Below are positions 8,402 through 17,302 of a stretch of DNA of 64,000 nucleotides, in pieces; position 1 is the first letter of the stretch, and every line of letters starts with the position of its first letter. The notes below the pieces were generated by a model. That model was not told where the DNA came from. It made no database searches and saw nothing but the letters and a program-made list of their open reading frames with translations. Source of the DNA: Io17-Chloro-G2 sp965226825 (GTDB lineage Bacteria > Chloroflexota > Dehalococcoidia > Lucifugimonadales > UBA3495); contig CBDDED010000003.1 of the NCBI GenBank assembly GCA_965226825.1, positions 2,108,001-2,172,000 of the forward strand, written 5' to 3'. Both the position numbers and the translations under genes were made by a program.

Positions 8402-9106
8402 CTATCCGCCAAGATAAAGCCGGGCCACCTCGGGGTTATCCAACAACGCGGGGCCGCTGTCTTTCAGCCGGTTCTCCCCGGCGGAGAGCACATAACCCCA
8501 GGTCGACATGTTCAGGGCCTCCCGGGCGTTCTGCTCCACCAGGAGAATGGCAACGCCCCCGGCGTTGATCTCCCGGATGCGTTCGAACACCATGCCGGTC
8601 ATCATCGGGGAAAGCCCGGCAGAAGGTTCGTCCAGAAACAGCATTACCGGGTCCAGCATCAGGGCGCGCGCTATGGCCAACATCTGGCGCTGCCCCCCGG
8701 AAAGGTTCCCTGCCTTCTGCGTCGGATGGGCTGCCAGGCTGGGGAACAGGTCCAGCATCTCCTCCATGCGTCCCCGATAATCGTCCTTCCGGATGAACGC
8801 GCCCATGTCCAGGTTCTCCCGGATGGTCAGGGAGGGGAAAACGTTGGCGGTTTGAGGAACATAGCACAACCCCGCTCGAACAATCTGTTCGGGAGACTGT
8901 GCCGAAATCTCCTCGCCTCGGAACACCACGCTTCCCGACCGGGCGCGCACCAAGCCGACAATCGTTTTAACCAGCGTCGACTTTCCGCAGCCGTTTGGCC
9001 CAATGATGGTGACTATCTCCCCCTGGTCAACCGCAATGGACACGCCGTGGAGGATTTCGGTCCCTCCGTATCCGGCCACCAGGTCGGCGGCGTCAAGCAA
9101 CGCCAT
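8402..9106 (-). CDS. livF: Branched-chain amino acid ABC transporter ATP-binding protein LivF
   Basis: This 234-residue ABC ATPase has Walker A GPNGCGKST, the signature LSGGQRQ, Walker B MLFLDEPSAGL and the H-loop region LLVEQNAREAL. The C-terminus DNPEVARLYLGG is typical of LivF. The ATG at 9106 is chosen because GGAGGAG precedes it and it fits the family start MALLDAADLVAGYGG. The start lies 14 bp inside livG, indicating coupled translation. Confidence 0.95.
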   Translation of the reverse strand: MALLDAADLVAGYGGTEILHGVSIAVDQGEIVTIIGPNGCGKSTLVKTIVGLVRARSGSVVFRGEEISAQSPEQIVRAGLCYVPQTANVFPSLTIRENLDMGAFIRKDDYRGRMEEMLDLFPSLAAHPTQKAGNLSGGQRQMLAIARALMLDPVMLFLDEPSAGLSPMMTGMVFERIREINAGGVAILLVEQNAREALNMSTWGYVLSAGENRLKDSGPALLDNPEVARLYLGG

Positions 9107-9884
9107 CGGCAACTCCTCCCATTGCACTTCCCAAGTAGGCCTCCAGCACCTGAGGGTTTTGACGTATCTCTTGCGGTGTCCCCTGGGCGAGCACCGCTCC
9201 ATTGGCCATGACAATCACCGGGTCGCAAAGCTGCATGACCATCGCCATGTCGTGCTCGATTAGCAGAAAGGTCAAGCCGAGCTCGGCGCTGGTCCGCCGG
9301 ATATTGTCCGTCAGTTCGCCGAGAAGCGTGCGATTGACCCCGGCCGCCGGCTCGTCCAGCAGCACCATCTTGGGTTCAGCCATCAGCGTGCGGCCCAATT
9401 CCAGCAACTTTTTCTGCCCAGTAGACAGGTTGCCCGCGTACTCGTTGGCCAGGTGCGACAGCCTGACGAACTCCAGCACCTCCGATGCCTTTTCCTCAAT
9501 TCGCCGCTCCTCCCGAGCGACGCGCCAGGGCGTGAACCAGGACGCCCAGATGTGCTCACCGGTCTGCCGGCCGGGAACCACCATCAGGTTTTCCATCACC
9601 GTCATGCGTTTCATTTCCCTGGGGATCTGGAAGGTGCGCATGAGGCCCAGGGCGAAGGTCTGGTGCATCTTCATACCGCCAATGGACCGGCCGTCGAAAA
9701 TAATACGGCCTTCGGTTAGCGGAACCGCACCGGACACCAGATTGAACAAGGTGGTCTTGCCGGCGCCGTTGGGGCCGATCAGCCCGGTAATGGAGCCCGG
9801 CACAACGTCCAGAGAGCAGTGGTCCACCGCCCGGACGCCGCCAAAATCTTTGACGGCGTCGCGCACTTGAAGAATGGGCTGCAT
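9093..9884 (-). CDS. livG: Branched-chain amino acid ABC transporter ATP-binding protein LivG
   Basis: This 263-residue ABC ATPase has Walker A GPNGAGKTT, the LivG-type signature LSTGQKKLLELGRTL, Walker B MVLLDEPAAGVN and LLIEHDMAMVMQLCD. The start at 9884 (MQPILQVRDAVKDFGG) is set by family alignment and a GAGG just upstream; the longer open frame beyond it is the complement of aapJ. It is the first gene of the liv operon and is divergent from aapJ across 141 bp that must hold both promoters. Confidence 0.95.
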   Translation of the reverse strand: MQPILQVRDAVKDFGGVRAVDHCSLDVVPGSITGLIGPNGAGKTTLFNLVSGAVPLTEGRIIFDGRSIGGMKMHQTFALGLMRTFQIPREMKRMTVMENLMVVPGRQTGEHIWASWFTPWRVAREERRIEEKASEVLEFVRLSHLANEYAGNLSTGQKKLLELGRTLMAEPKMVLLDEPAAGVNRTLLGELTDNIRRTSAELGLTFLLIEHDMAMVMQLCDPVIVMANGAVLAQGTPQEIRQNPQVLEAYLGSAMGGVADGVA

Positions 9885-10025
9885 TTGCCTCAAGTTTCCT
9901 CTTAACCCAACCCACAACCGGCGCATAAGTTGGAAATAGGGGGTTTTGTTTAGTATTATATATGGCAATCGGTTCAAGGCCTTGCCGAAATTGGCCACAT
10001 TAACAATGTTTGAGGAAGGACAAGG

Positions 10026-11186
10026 ATGAAGGGAATCTGGAAGTACATGGTAGCACTGGGCATGGCTTTGGCATTGGTATTCGCCGTTGCCTGCAACGGA
10101 GATGAAACTCCGCCCGCAGAGTCTATGTCCGCAGAGTCTATGGCGGAAATGGATACATTGAAGAATGATCTGGCAACGGCACAGGCGGAATTGGAGAAGA
10201 TGGATTCCGACAGCCGTCTGGCGGCCGTCAAGGAGCGGGGCAATGTCATTTGCGCCAGCCGTAATGACGTGCCGGGATATGGCTCCTTGGACACCGCCGG
10301 CAATCACGTTGGGTTCGACATCGATCTGTGCCGCGCTGTTGCCGCCGCCGTGTTGGGTGACCCCAACGCCATTGAAATCCGCTTGATTACCGCCGCGGAA
10401 CGTGGACCGACCATCCAATCCGGCGAAGTGGACCTGCTGGTGCGCACCGTCACCTGGACCACCTCCCGCGACGCCTCTTGGGGCAACTACGTACAGACCA
10501 TGTTCTACGACGGCCAGGGGTTCATGGTTCCCGCCGACCTCGGCGTGACCAGCGCCATGGGACTGGGCGACGCAGCCGTCTGCGTGACCAGCGGGACCAC
10601 GACTGAGTTGAACATGGCCGACTTCTTCCGCCAAAACCAGTTGAGTTACAACCCGAAGGTTTACGAAGACACCGACGTGGTTTTGGAGTCATACAAGAGC
10701 GGGGCGTGCGACGTGTTCACCAACGACCGGTCCCAGCTTGCCGCACTGCGCAGCGCCTTGCCGGATCCAGAGAACCACGTCATTCTACCGGAGACCATTT
10801 CCGAAGAACCTTTGGGTCCGGTGGTGCCACACGGCGACGAACAGTGGTTCGACTTGGTAAAAACCGTCATGAGCATCCTCATATACTCCGAAGCCTACGG
10901 AATCAATTCCGGAAACGTTGACGCAATTGCCGCCGGCGACAACGTAAAGGCAAAGCGCGTTTTGGGGACTGAAGGCGCCTTCGGTCAGGAAGAACTGGGT
11001 CTCAGCCAAACGGTTGGCCAGGACGTCATCAAAGCCGTGGGCAACTATGGCGAGATTTACGACCGCAACCTGGGTCCGGGCGGGGTTGACCTACCCCGGG
11101 AGGGTGGCCGGAACGCTCTGTGGGCCAACGCCCCCTGCGATTCTTGCCCCAAGGGCGGCCAGATTTATGCGGCACCACTCCGCTAA
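10026..11186 (+). CDS. aapJ: General L-amino acid ABC transporter, substrate-binding lipoprotein (AapJ/BztA type)
   Basis: This 386-residue solute-binding protein of family 3 is the receptor of a polar amino-acid importer. The signal ends in a lipobox-like VFAVAC (Cys23). Residues 24-70 form an acidic helical spacer (two near-identical ESMSAESM units followed by a coiled-coil stretch) before the domain GNVICASRNDVPGYG. The AapJ hallmarks GFDIDLCRAVAAAVLGD, RTVTWTTSRD and VCVTSGTTTELNMADFFR are present. It is the first gene of aapJQMP. A strong hairpin follows, probably setting higher receptor than permease levels. Confidence 0.93.
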   Translation: MKGIWKYMVALGMALALVFAVACNGDETPPAESMSAESMAEMDTLKNDLATAQAELEKMDSDSRLAAVKERGNVICASRNDVPGYGSLDTAGNHVGFDIDLCRAVAAAVLGDPNAIEIRLITAAERGPTIQSGEVDLLVRTVTWTTSRDASWGNYVQTMFYDGQGFMVPADLGVTSAMGLGDAAVCVTSGTTTELNMADFFRQNQLSYNPKVYEDTDVVLESYKSGACDVFTNDRSQLAALRSALPDPENHVILPETISEEPLGPVVPHGDEQWFDLVKTVMSILIYSEAYGINSGNVDAIAAGDNVKAKRVLGTEGAFGQEELGLSQTVGQDVIKAVGNYGEIYDRNLGPGGVDLPREGGRNALWANAPCDSCPKGGQIYAAPLR

Positions 11187-11229
11187 CTACCCAGGCCGAG
11201 CGACCGCGGCCTAACAGCGCACTATCAAT

Positions 11230-11266
11230 GTCGCGCCTCCCCGTTTTAAGGCCGGGGAGGCGCGAC
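11230..11266 (+). terminator. Strong intra-operon hairpin between aapJ and aapQ
   Basis: A 14-bp perfect, very GC-rich stem (11230-11243 with 11253-11266) has a 9-nt loop and no T-run after it. Such hairpins between binding-protein and permease genes usually act as a partial terminator or mRNA 3' stabiliser. Confidence 0.6.
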
Positions 11267-11437
11267 TGGTTGCGTTGCAGCGTCCCGATTCGCCGATGCC
11301 CCTTTGTTCCCGGAACTGCGGTAGACGCTCTACGTTCCCATGAGGGGAGGCCGCTCCGGCTGGAACGCCCACCAGGGAAATACTCCGCAGGGGGCGAATA
11401 GCCACCGTGTCACCCTTGTTCTTAGGATGAACCGCCT

Positions 11438-12616
11438 ATGCGACCCTCGCTGACCTACCAGGGAATACCCATCTGGCGCCATTCCCGGTTGCTCGGCTGG
11501 GCCGCTCAAATTGTGTCTGCCATAGTTGTGGTGGCGCTGGTTGCCTTTTTCTTTATCAACCTCACCAACGCCATGGAGGAACGCGACATCCCCCGTGGAT
11601 GGTCGTTCCTTTCTCGAGAGTACTCGACGCCGATAAGCGAAACCTTCATACCTTACGAGGAGAGCGACTCCTTCGCCTACGCCTTCCTGGTGGCCGGGCT
11701 CAACACGCTCGTGGTTTCGCTGATCGGCGTATCTTTGGCCACAGTCCTGGGGGTGGTCATCGGCGCATCCCAGCTTTCGAGCAACTGGATCGTCAGCCGG
11801 ATCGCCACCGTCTACGTCGAGTCATTCCGCAACGTACCGTTGTTGGTGCAGCTCTTTTTCTGGTACATCGTGCTGCTGGGCCTGCCCCAGGTGCAGGACA
11901 GCTATGTGTTGCTGAAAGCGATTTACCTGAACAACTCTGGGCTATCCCTGCCCTTCCCCGTAGCCCAGGGGACGGCTTGGATTTGGATCTTATGCGCCGC
12001 AGCGGCCATCGCCGCGGGCCTGGTCGTCAAGCGTCTGATGGAGCAACGCGAGGTTCGCATCGGCCGTCCTTCCTACCCGATACTGTCGGCCTTCACCGTG
12101 TCAATTGTCATCGGAGCGGCAGCTTGGTTGGCTCTGGGCGACTCTCCTTTCAACATGGACCTTCCCCATGCGGAGGGATTTTTCGGACGGCTCCAGGGCG
12201 GCGTGACCCTGTCCAGTGAACTGACGGCACTGTTGGTCGGGTTGGTCATATACACCGCTTCCTTCATCGCCGAAATAGTCAGGGGCGGTTTGCGATCGGT
12301 GTCGCGGGGTCAGACTGAGTCTGCCCGCGCCCTGGGGCTAAATGCCATGGCCACCCTTCGCAACGTTACCTTCCCACAGGCGCTCCGGGTAATCGTGCCT
12401 CCTATGATCAGCCAGTACCTCAACTTGACCAAGAACAGCAGCCTGGCCCTGGCCATTGGCTACGCCGACCTGACCAGCGTAGCCAAGACAATGACCCAAA
12501 CCGCCCCTGCCGTATCAATCTTCCTGATCATCATGGGAATTTACCTGCTGTTCAGCCTGGCCTATTCCCTGATTGGGAACCTGTACAACCGCCACATCCA
12601 GTTTACCGGAGGCTAG
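11438..12616 (+). CDS. aapQ: General L-amino acid ABC transporter permease AapQ
   Basis: This 392-residue inner-membrane permease of the HisM/GlnP class has a first helix at about 20-45, then the LNTLVVSLIGVSLATVLGVVIGASQLSSNW core and the coupling loop GLRSVSRGQTESARALGLN near 290. The long central insertion (about 150-240) is typical of AapQ/BztB subunits rather than GlnP. It is followed after 7 bp by aapM. Confidence 0.93.
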   Translation: MRPSLTYQGIPIWRHSRLLGWAAQIVSAIVVVALVAFFFINLTNAMEERDIPRGWSFLSREYSTPISETFIPYEESDSFAYAFLVAGLNTLVVSLIGVSLATVLGVVIGASQLSSNWIVSRIATVYVESFRNVPLLVQLFFWYIVLLGLPQVQDSYVLLKAIYLNNSGLSLPFPVAQGTAWIWILCAAAAIAAGLVVKRLMEQREVRIGRPSYPILSAFTVSIVIGAAAWLALGDSPFNMDLPHAEGFFGRLQGGVTLSSELTALLVGLVIYTASFIAEIVRGGLRSVSRGQTESARALGLNAMATLRNVTFPQALRVIVPPMISQYLNLTKNSSLALAIGYADLTSVAKTMTQTAPAVSIFLIIMGIYLLFSLAYSLIGNLYNRHIQFTGG

Positions 12617-12623
12617 CCGCGTT

Positions 12624-13862
12624 ATGTCCGCCGCAGAGGTTCGGCGGCCGGCGCCGCCGCTGCCCCCACCCATAACCGAAACCGGATGGATCGGTTGGGC
12701 CAAGGCCAACCTGTTCAATAACTGGCTCAGCAGCCTGCTGACCATAGTCGTCACGCCCCTGGTAATCCTGGGCCTCTGGTTCCTCATAAGGTGGCTGTTT
12801 ACCGCCGACTGGACCCTGATCACCAGCCGGCCGCAGCAATATGTTATAGGCCTTTATCCCACCGAACATGCCTGGCGCCCCCTCACCGGTTGGCTTTTGG
12901 TCTCATTGCTCTGGGGCATGGGGGCCGGTATCTGGCGGGGCGGTTCCGCCTATCGGGTAACCATCGCCTATGGCCTGTTCTCGCTGGTGGTGGGACTGCT
13001 GCCCTACGGCTTGTTTCACCCGGACGTAGTGATGCCGTGGTGGGTGCGTCTGTTTATTTTGGTCAACCTGCCGGTCCTGGCCGCAGGTTTCGGTCTGGGC
13101 TGCAACCGCACCACCGGCCGCGCGGGTTGGTTCGTGCTGGCCGGACTTGCCGCATACCTGCTGTTCCTATTGCTTTTGAGCGGGTTGCCCGGCGTGCCGG
13201 GAATGGAGCAGGTATCCCCCCGGCAGTGGGGCGGCCTAATGCTCAACCTCACCCTCGCACTTTTCGGCATCGTGCTGTCCTTCCCTATTGGCATGCTTCT
13301 GGCCCTGGGCCGCCGCAGCGGACTGCCGGTGGCGAAGTTGCTGTGCGTGGGATTCATTGAGATTTTCCGCGGCGTGCCGTTGATTACCCTATTGTTTGTG
13401 TCCCAGGTGCTGGTCCCGCTGGCGCTGCCCGAGGACTTTCCCGTCAACCCGGTGACCCGGGCCGCTATCACCATCACCCTGTTTTCTGCGGCTTACATGG
13501 CCGAAAACATCCGAGGAGGTCTGCAGGGGCTTCCCCGCGGCCAGGGCGAAGCAGCCCAGGCCCTGGGTCTGGCGGGATGGCAGGTTACTTCGCTGATACT
13601 GCTTCCCCAGGCCATTCGCAACGTGATTCCCGCGATCGTAGGTCAGTTCATTTCCTTGTTCAAAGACACCAGCCTGGTCTACATCATCGGAATGCTGGAC
13701 ATTCTGGAGATGGGCCGAAGCATAGTTCAGGGCAACGTAGAGTTCATTGACAACGGCCGAGAGTTGTTCCTGTTTGTGGCGGTGGTATTCTGGATGTTCA
13801 CCTACACTATGTCCTACATTAGCCGGCGCATAGAGACCCACCTTGGTGTGGGCGTGCGGTAA
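12624..13862 (+). CDS. aapM: General L-amino acid ABC transporter permease AapM
   Basis: This 412-residue second permease of the system has about eight hydrophobic segments. The permease domain in the last 220 residues includes FRGVPLITLLFVSQVLVPL and the coupling loop GLQGLPRGQGEAAQALGLAG. The ATG at 12624 is preferred over an upstream frame start because GGAGG lies upstream and the gene then begins 7 bp after aapQ. It forms a heterodimer with AapQ. Confidence 0.92.
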   Translation: MSAAEVRRPAPPLPPPITETGWIGWAKANLFNNWLSSLLTIVVTPLVILGLWFLIRWLFTADWTLITSRPQQYVIGLYPTEHAWRPLTGWLLVSLLWGMGAGIWRGGSAYRVTIAYGLFSLVVGLLPYGLFHPDVVMPWWVRLFILVNLPVLAAGFGLGCNRTTGRAGWFVLAGLAAYLLFLLLLSGLPGVPGMEQVSPRQWGGLMLNLTLALFGIVLSFPIGMLLALGRRSGLPVAKLLCVGFIEIFRGVPLITLLFVSQVLVPLALPEDFPVNPVTRAAITITLFSAAYMAENIRGGLQGLPRGQGEAAQALGLAGWQVTSLILLPQAIRNVIPAIVGQFISLFKDTSLVYIIGMLDILEMGRSIVQGNVEFIDNGRELFLFVAVVFWMFTYTMSYISRRIETHLGVGVR

Positions 13863-13947
13863 TCGGAAGATCCTGGATAGAATGTACGGCGGGCCCGGTA
13901 GCGCGTTGCCGGGTCCCGGATACGGCGCAGGGTTTTAGGAGGCGGTT

Positions 13948-14712
13948 ATGACAACCCAAGACGAGACCCATTCGCCCACCGCGGATGACATCATCGTCTG
14001 TAGCGACGTGCACAAGTGGTACGGCAGCTTTCACGCCCTGCGGGGGGTCAGCACCTCGGTGCGCCGCGGCGAGGTAGTGGTCATTATCGGCCCGTCGGGG
14101 TCCGGGAAATCCACATTCATCCGCACCATCAACCGATTGGAGCAGCACCAGCGAGGCCAAATTATCGTCGACGGCTTGGAACTAAGCAACGACGTCCGGA
14201 ACATAGACGCAGTACGCCGGGAAGTGGGAATGGTGTTCCAATCGTTCAACCTGTTCCCCCACCTCACGGTGTTGCGCAACATCACGCTGGCTCCAAACAA
14301 GGTGCGCCGGACACCTTTGGCCGAGGCGGAAGCCGCTGCGATGGAACTCCTGGAGCGGGTTGGTATTCCGGAACAGGCCGACAAATTTCCCGGCGAATTG
14401 TCCGGCGGACAGCAACAGCGGGTAGCCATTGCCCGCGCCCTGGCCATGCAGCCCAAAATCATGCTTTTCGACGAACCAACCTCGGCGTTGGACCCGGAGA
14501 TGATCAAGGAAGTGTTGGAGGTGATGCGGGAACTGGCCGCATCAAACATGACCATATTGGCGGTAACCCACGAGTTGGGCTTCGCCCGCGAGGCCGCCGA
14601 CCGAATCATCATGTTTGATGAGGGCCAGATTGTGGAAGACCAACCGCCGGACGAATTCTTCAACAACGCCAGCCACGAACGGGTGATCCGCTTCCTGTCT
14701 CAGATCCTCTGA
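13948..14712 (+). CDS. aapP: General L-amino acid ABC transporter ATP-binding protein AapP
   Basis: This is a 254-residue ABC ATPase of the polar amino-acid class: Walker A GPSGSGKST, Q-loop VFQSFNLFPHLTV, signature LSGGQQQRVAIARAL, Walker B IMLFDEPTSALDPEM and H-loop VTHELGFAR. AGGAGG precedes the ATG by a good distance. It completes the aapJQMP operon; the 85-bp gap before it holds a GC-rich imperfect hairpin. Confidence 0.96.
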   Translation: MTTQDETHSPTADDIIVCSDVHKWYGSFHALRGVSTSVRRGEVVVIIGPSGSGKSTFIRTINRLEQHQRGQIIVDGLELSNDVRNIDAVRREVGMVFQSFNLFPHLTVLRNITLAPNKVRRTPLAEAEAAAMELLERVGIPEQADKFPGELSGGQQQRVAIARALAMQPKIMLFDEPTSALDPEMIKEVLEVMRELAASNMTILAVTHELGFAREAADRIIMFDEGQIVEDQPPDEFFNNASHERVIRFLSQIL

Positions 14713-14740
14713 GGCGCTCCGAGGTGATCGGGGCCCGCGT

Positions 14741-15163
14741 TCATCCGGTTGACCACGGATTTATCACGTCTATCCCGCATCCCTGGAAGCCTTCTATGTC
14801 CTTGGTTGCCACCAAAGCGCCCACCGAGCGGGCGATTGCCGCTATCTGGCAGTCGGCGTGACTGATGGGGTGTCCGGAGGCCCGTCGAGCAGCGGCGATC
14901 ACGGCGTAGGCCCGGGCAGCGATGCTGTTGAAGGGAAGGATGCGCCCCGCAAAATCTTCCTGAAGCATTCCATCGATCTCGGCAACCAGTCTCTCCCTGC
15001 GTTGGCCTGAGGGCAAAATCTCGGCGCCATATCGCAGTTCTGCTTCGCTGATACTCGAAAGAAACAGGGTAGGGGACGGCTGCCGGGCAACCCATTCGAT
15101 GACACTGGAAACCGGATTGGTCAGCATCAACTCTGAGACCACGTTGGTGTCCAAGAGGATCAT
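14741..15163 (-). CDS. PIN-domain toxin (VapC/FitB-like)
   Basis: This 140-residue PIN nuclease, in most cases a tRNA- or rRNA-cutting toxin, has MILLDTNVVSELM at the N-terminus (first acidic residue Asp5), a central EAELRYGAE, and HADCQIAAIA and ATKDIEGF near the C-terminus: the usual four acidic metal ligands. The ATG at 15163 begins 10 bp after the antitoxin stop, so the two form one operon. The order (antitoxin first) is the standard VapBC layout. Confidence 0.88.
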   Translation of the reverse strand: MILLDTNVVSELMLTNPVSSVIEWVARQPSPTLFLSSISEAELRYGAEILPSGQRRERLVAEIDGMLQEDFAGRILPFNSIAARAYAVIAAARRASGHPISHADCQIAAIARSVGALVATKDIEGFQGCGIDVINPWSTG

Positions 15164-15173
15164 CGCTAGGATT

Positions 15174-15419
15174 TCAGTTGAACCGCGGTGGTTGGCGCAT
15201 CGCATCCCTTGGGGGGATCTCCAGCTCCACCCCGCCAAAGGGCTTGAATCGCTCGCGGATCATCGTTGCGAGGTCTTTTGGAGGAGCCGTCTCCTCGTCC
15301 AGGGCCGCCAACAAGATGCGGCGGGCCTCCTCTTCCATGGAGTGGCCGTTTGCCGCCGCTCTAATGCGCAGTCGCCTTTTTAATCCTTCATCTAGTTTAC
15401 GTACCGTAATGCTCGTCAT
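15174..15419 (-). CDS. FitA/VapB-like ribbon-helix-helix antitoxin
   Basis: The 81-residue protein has an N-terminal ribbon-helix-helix (TSITVRKLDEGLKRRLRIRA then HSMEEEARRILLAAL), which binds operator DNA as a dimer. The C-terminal part, ending IPPRDAMRQPPRFN, would wrap the toxin. A GGAG 8 nt upstream favours the ATG at 15419. It is the first gene of the pair with the PIN toxin and is probably autoregulated through palindromes just upstream. Confidence 0.85.
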   Translation of the reverse strand: MTSITVRKLDEGLKRRLRIRAAANGHSMEEEARRILLAALDEETAPPKDLATMIRERFKPFGGVELEIPPRDAMRQPPRFN

Positions 15420-15448
15420 GATTGCCACTCCGCATGCATTGTCGCAAT

Positions 15449-15472
15449 ATCATACCATGATTGCAACGCAAT
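15449..15472. promoter_or_regulatory. Tandem palindromes, candidate operator of the PIN toxin-antitoxin pair
   Basis: Two small overlapping inverted repeats lie 30-55 bp upstream of the antitoxin start: ATCAT-ACC-ATGAT (15449-15461) and ATTGC-AAC-GCAAT (15460-15472). This is the usual place for autoregulation by a ribbon-helix-helix dimer. Confidence 0.4.
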
Positions 15473-15518
15473 CGTTGCTAAGGGAATTGAGGGAATCCAC
15501 AAGAGGGGTTGCGGGGCG

Positions 15519-15941
15519 TCAGTGCTCTCCGGAATGGTGGCTGACCTGCCAGTTGATGCTGAACTTATCGGTCAACGAGCCGAAGTACGATCCCCAGAAC
15601 ATGTCCTGCATGGGGAAGGTCGCGACGCCCCCCTCGGACAGCTTGCCGAAGACCTGGTCTGCTTGCTCCCTGCTTTCCGCGGAAAAAGAGATGGAGAAGT
15701 TGTTGCCGGCTGTAGGAGGAGGGCCAAACACGGAACAGGTATCACTCCCCATGAGTTCACTGGACCCGATCGGCAACGAAACGTGCATTATCCGGCCCTG
15801 CTCCGCCTCCGGGACGCCCATGTCCGGCGGCCCCTCGGCAAAGGTTGATATCAATGTGAAATCGCCGCCGAAAACAGAGCGGTAAAACTCAAAGGCCTCT
15901 CGGCAATTGGCTTCAAAGGTCAGGTACGTGTTAAGTGTCAT
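15519..15941 (-). CDS. PhnB/YjdN-like VOC-fold protein
   Basis: The protein has about 140 residues of the 3-dmu-9_3-mt (PhnB-like) branch of the vicinal oxygen chelate fold. The start TLNTYLTFEANCREAFEFYRSVFGG, the middle IMHVSLPIGSSELMGSD and the end FWGSYFGSLTDKFSINWQV are diagnostic of this branch. Biochemical roles in this branch are largely unknown. The ATG at 15941 gives the family start; an in-frame TTG lies three codons upstream. Confidence 0.88.
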   Translation of the reverse strand: MTLNTYLTFEANCREAFEFYRSVFGGDFTLISTFAEGPPDMGVPEAEQGRIMHVSLPIGSSELMGSDTCSVFGPPPTAGNNFSISFSAESREQADQVFGKLSEGGVATFPMQDMFWGSYFGSLTDKFSINWQVSHHSGEH

Positions 15942-16044
15942 CTTTACCAACCTGAATTGCGGATGCTTCGGGCGTGAACAATCGCCTATTCTGTGTTTGG
16001 AAGGTCCCGCGAGAATATTGGTGGGTCAAGGAGGGGAGCTGGGC

Positions 16045-16659
16045 TCAGTGGTAGCGTTCGAGCATCAGGTCCCGGTTGTAGCCAAAAACAGCTTCGGTGT
16101 TTCTCCAGGAAATGCTCGGCTGGTTCCGGTCTCTGCTGAAATCCAATTCGCCGGTGAACCGGGTCACGTACTCCCTGTTTCCGAGGTAGTAGGTGAACCT
16201 GCCCGAGAAGCCCACCCTGAACGTTATCGTCCAGATAGACAATGGGCCGTTTATCGCCCGGACCGACTGTTCGTTGGGGAAGACCGTGCCCACGGGCATA
16301 TTTTCCGTGTGGAACGGTTCATCGGAAAAGATCGACTCTTCAAGCCACATTTCCACCATCATGTGCGCCCGGTCGCACGGCAGCGTTCCGTGATTGGTGA
16401 AAGTGAAACTGAGCTCGTCTGCATGAGGCGCTTCGGGCTGGGCAACCGAATGTTCCACTCGAGTCAACCCGATCCAGGGTCGGTTCCTGTTTTCGACCTC
16501 GATCCTGGTTATCTCAGCCTGCCTCCGGGCGGCCCGAGCGGCCAGCACTGCAGCCAAAGCGGCCAACAAAGCGGCGCAGGCAACAATAACCTGAAAGGTC
16601 CCAGGATTGAATCCCCATTCAGCTAGTATGGTCACACCGCCATTATACTTCCAGCACAA
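16045..16659 (-). CDS. Membrane-anchored protein of unknown function
   Basis: This is a 204-residue protein with one N-terminal transmembrane helix (about residues 20-42, TFQVIVACAALLAALAAVLA), a short basic stretch (RAARRQAEITRIEVENRNRP) and a C-terminal beta-rich domain of about 150 residues (WIGLTRVEHSV..., LSFTFTNHGTLPCDRAHMMVEMW). The beta pattern looks like an immunoglobulin-like or outward-facing domain. The family is not recognised. A GTG at 16635 is an alternative start. Confidence 0.6.
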   Translation of the reverse strand: MCWKYNGGVTILAEWGFNPGTFQVIVACAALLAALAAVLAARAARRQAEITRIEVENRNRPWIGLTRVEHSVAQPEAPHADELSFTFTNHGTLPCDRAHMMVEMWLEESIFSDEPFHTENMPVGTVFPNEQSVRAINGPLSIWTITFRVGFSGRFTYYLGNREYVTRFTGELDFSRDRNQPSISWRNTEAVFGYNRDLMLERYH

Positions 16660-16726
16660 GCCCCATGAAACCGCACAAAACCCATGATATTATAGGTATT
16701 AAGTAAAGGCCCGTCAGGAGGAGAAT

Positions 16727-17254
16727 ATGTCACTAGTTAAAAACCTGGGTCACGTTGGAATCATCTGCGACGATTTTCTGAAAATGCGAGACTTCTACAC
16801 CCGGGTCATCGGCCTAACCGTAACCGATGAAGACCCCGACCGGGGAAGCTGTTTCCTCAGCGCCGACCCGGAAAACGAACACCACGAGCTTAACCTGGGT
16901 CAGGCGCGGGGGCCTGAGCACCCGGATGGAGCGCGACCCGCTACGCAGAACGTTGGACAGATTTCCTACATCGTGCCCGACATGGCGGCGCTACGGGAAT
17001 TGGACCGGCGTTTCAAGGCCGAGGGGACCGAGATTCTACGCAAGGTTACCCATGGGATCTCGGTTAGCATCTACTTCCACGACCCGGAAAACAACGTCGG
17101 CGAGGTCTATTACAAGACGGGCTACAAGGTCAAGCAGGGCTTCAGCCGGCCCGTTGACCTTGATACCCAGACCGACGAGGAGATACTTACCTTCTCGAAA
17201 TCATTCGAGGAGATCGAAGGGCCCTTCCAGGGAGCAAAATTGCCCGTGGGTTAA
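16727..17254 (+). CDS. VOC-family (extradiol dioxygenase/glyoxalase-like) protein
   Basis: The 175-residue VOC protein has candidate metal ligands at His9 (LGHVGIICDD), in EHHELNLG near residue 53, and Glu in NNVGEVYY near residue 127, the spacing used by type I extradiol dioxygenases. AGGAGGAG precedes the ATG. The substrate is unknown. It lies beside a cyclase-family hydrolase on the other strand, so a role in degrading a cyclic or aromatic compound is possible but only inferred. Confidence 0.82.
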   Translation: MSLVKNLGHVGIICDDFLKMRDFYTRVIGLTVTDEDPDRGSCFLSADPENEHHELNLGQARGPEHPDGARPATQNVGQISYIVPDMAALRELDRRFKAEGTEILRKVTHGISVSIYFHDPENNVGEVYYKTGYKVKQGFSRPVDLDTQTDEEILTFSKSFEEIEGPFQGAKLPVG

Positions 17255-17302
17255 GAAGCCCTTCCGGGTGCACCTCGGGGTCGCCGAGAACCCGCCCGGC
17301 AG

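Noticed and set aside
10026..10634. Long minus-strand N-terminal extension of LivG over aapJ
   Set aside because: It is the complement of the real aapJ gene; LivG starts at 9884 by family alignment.
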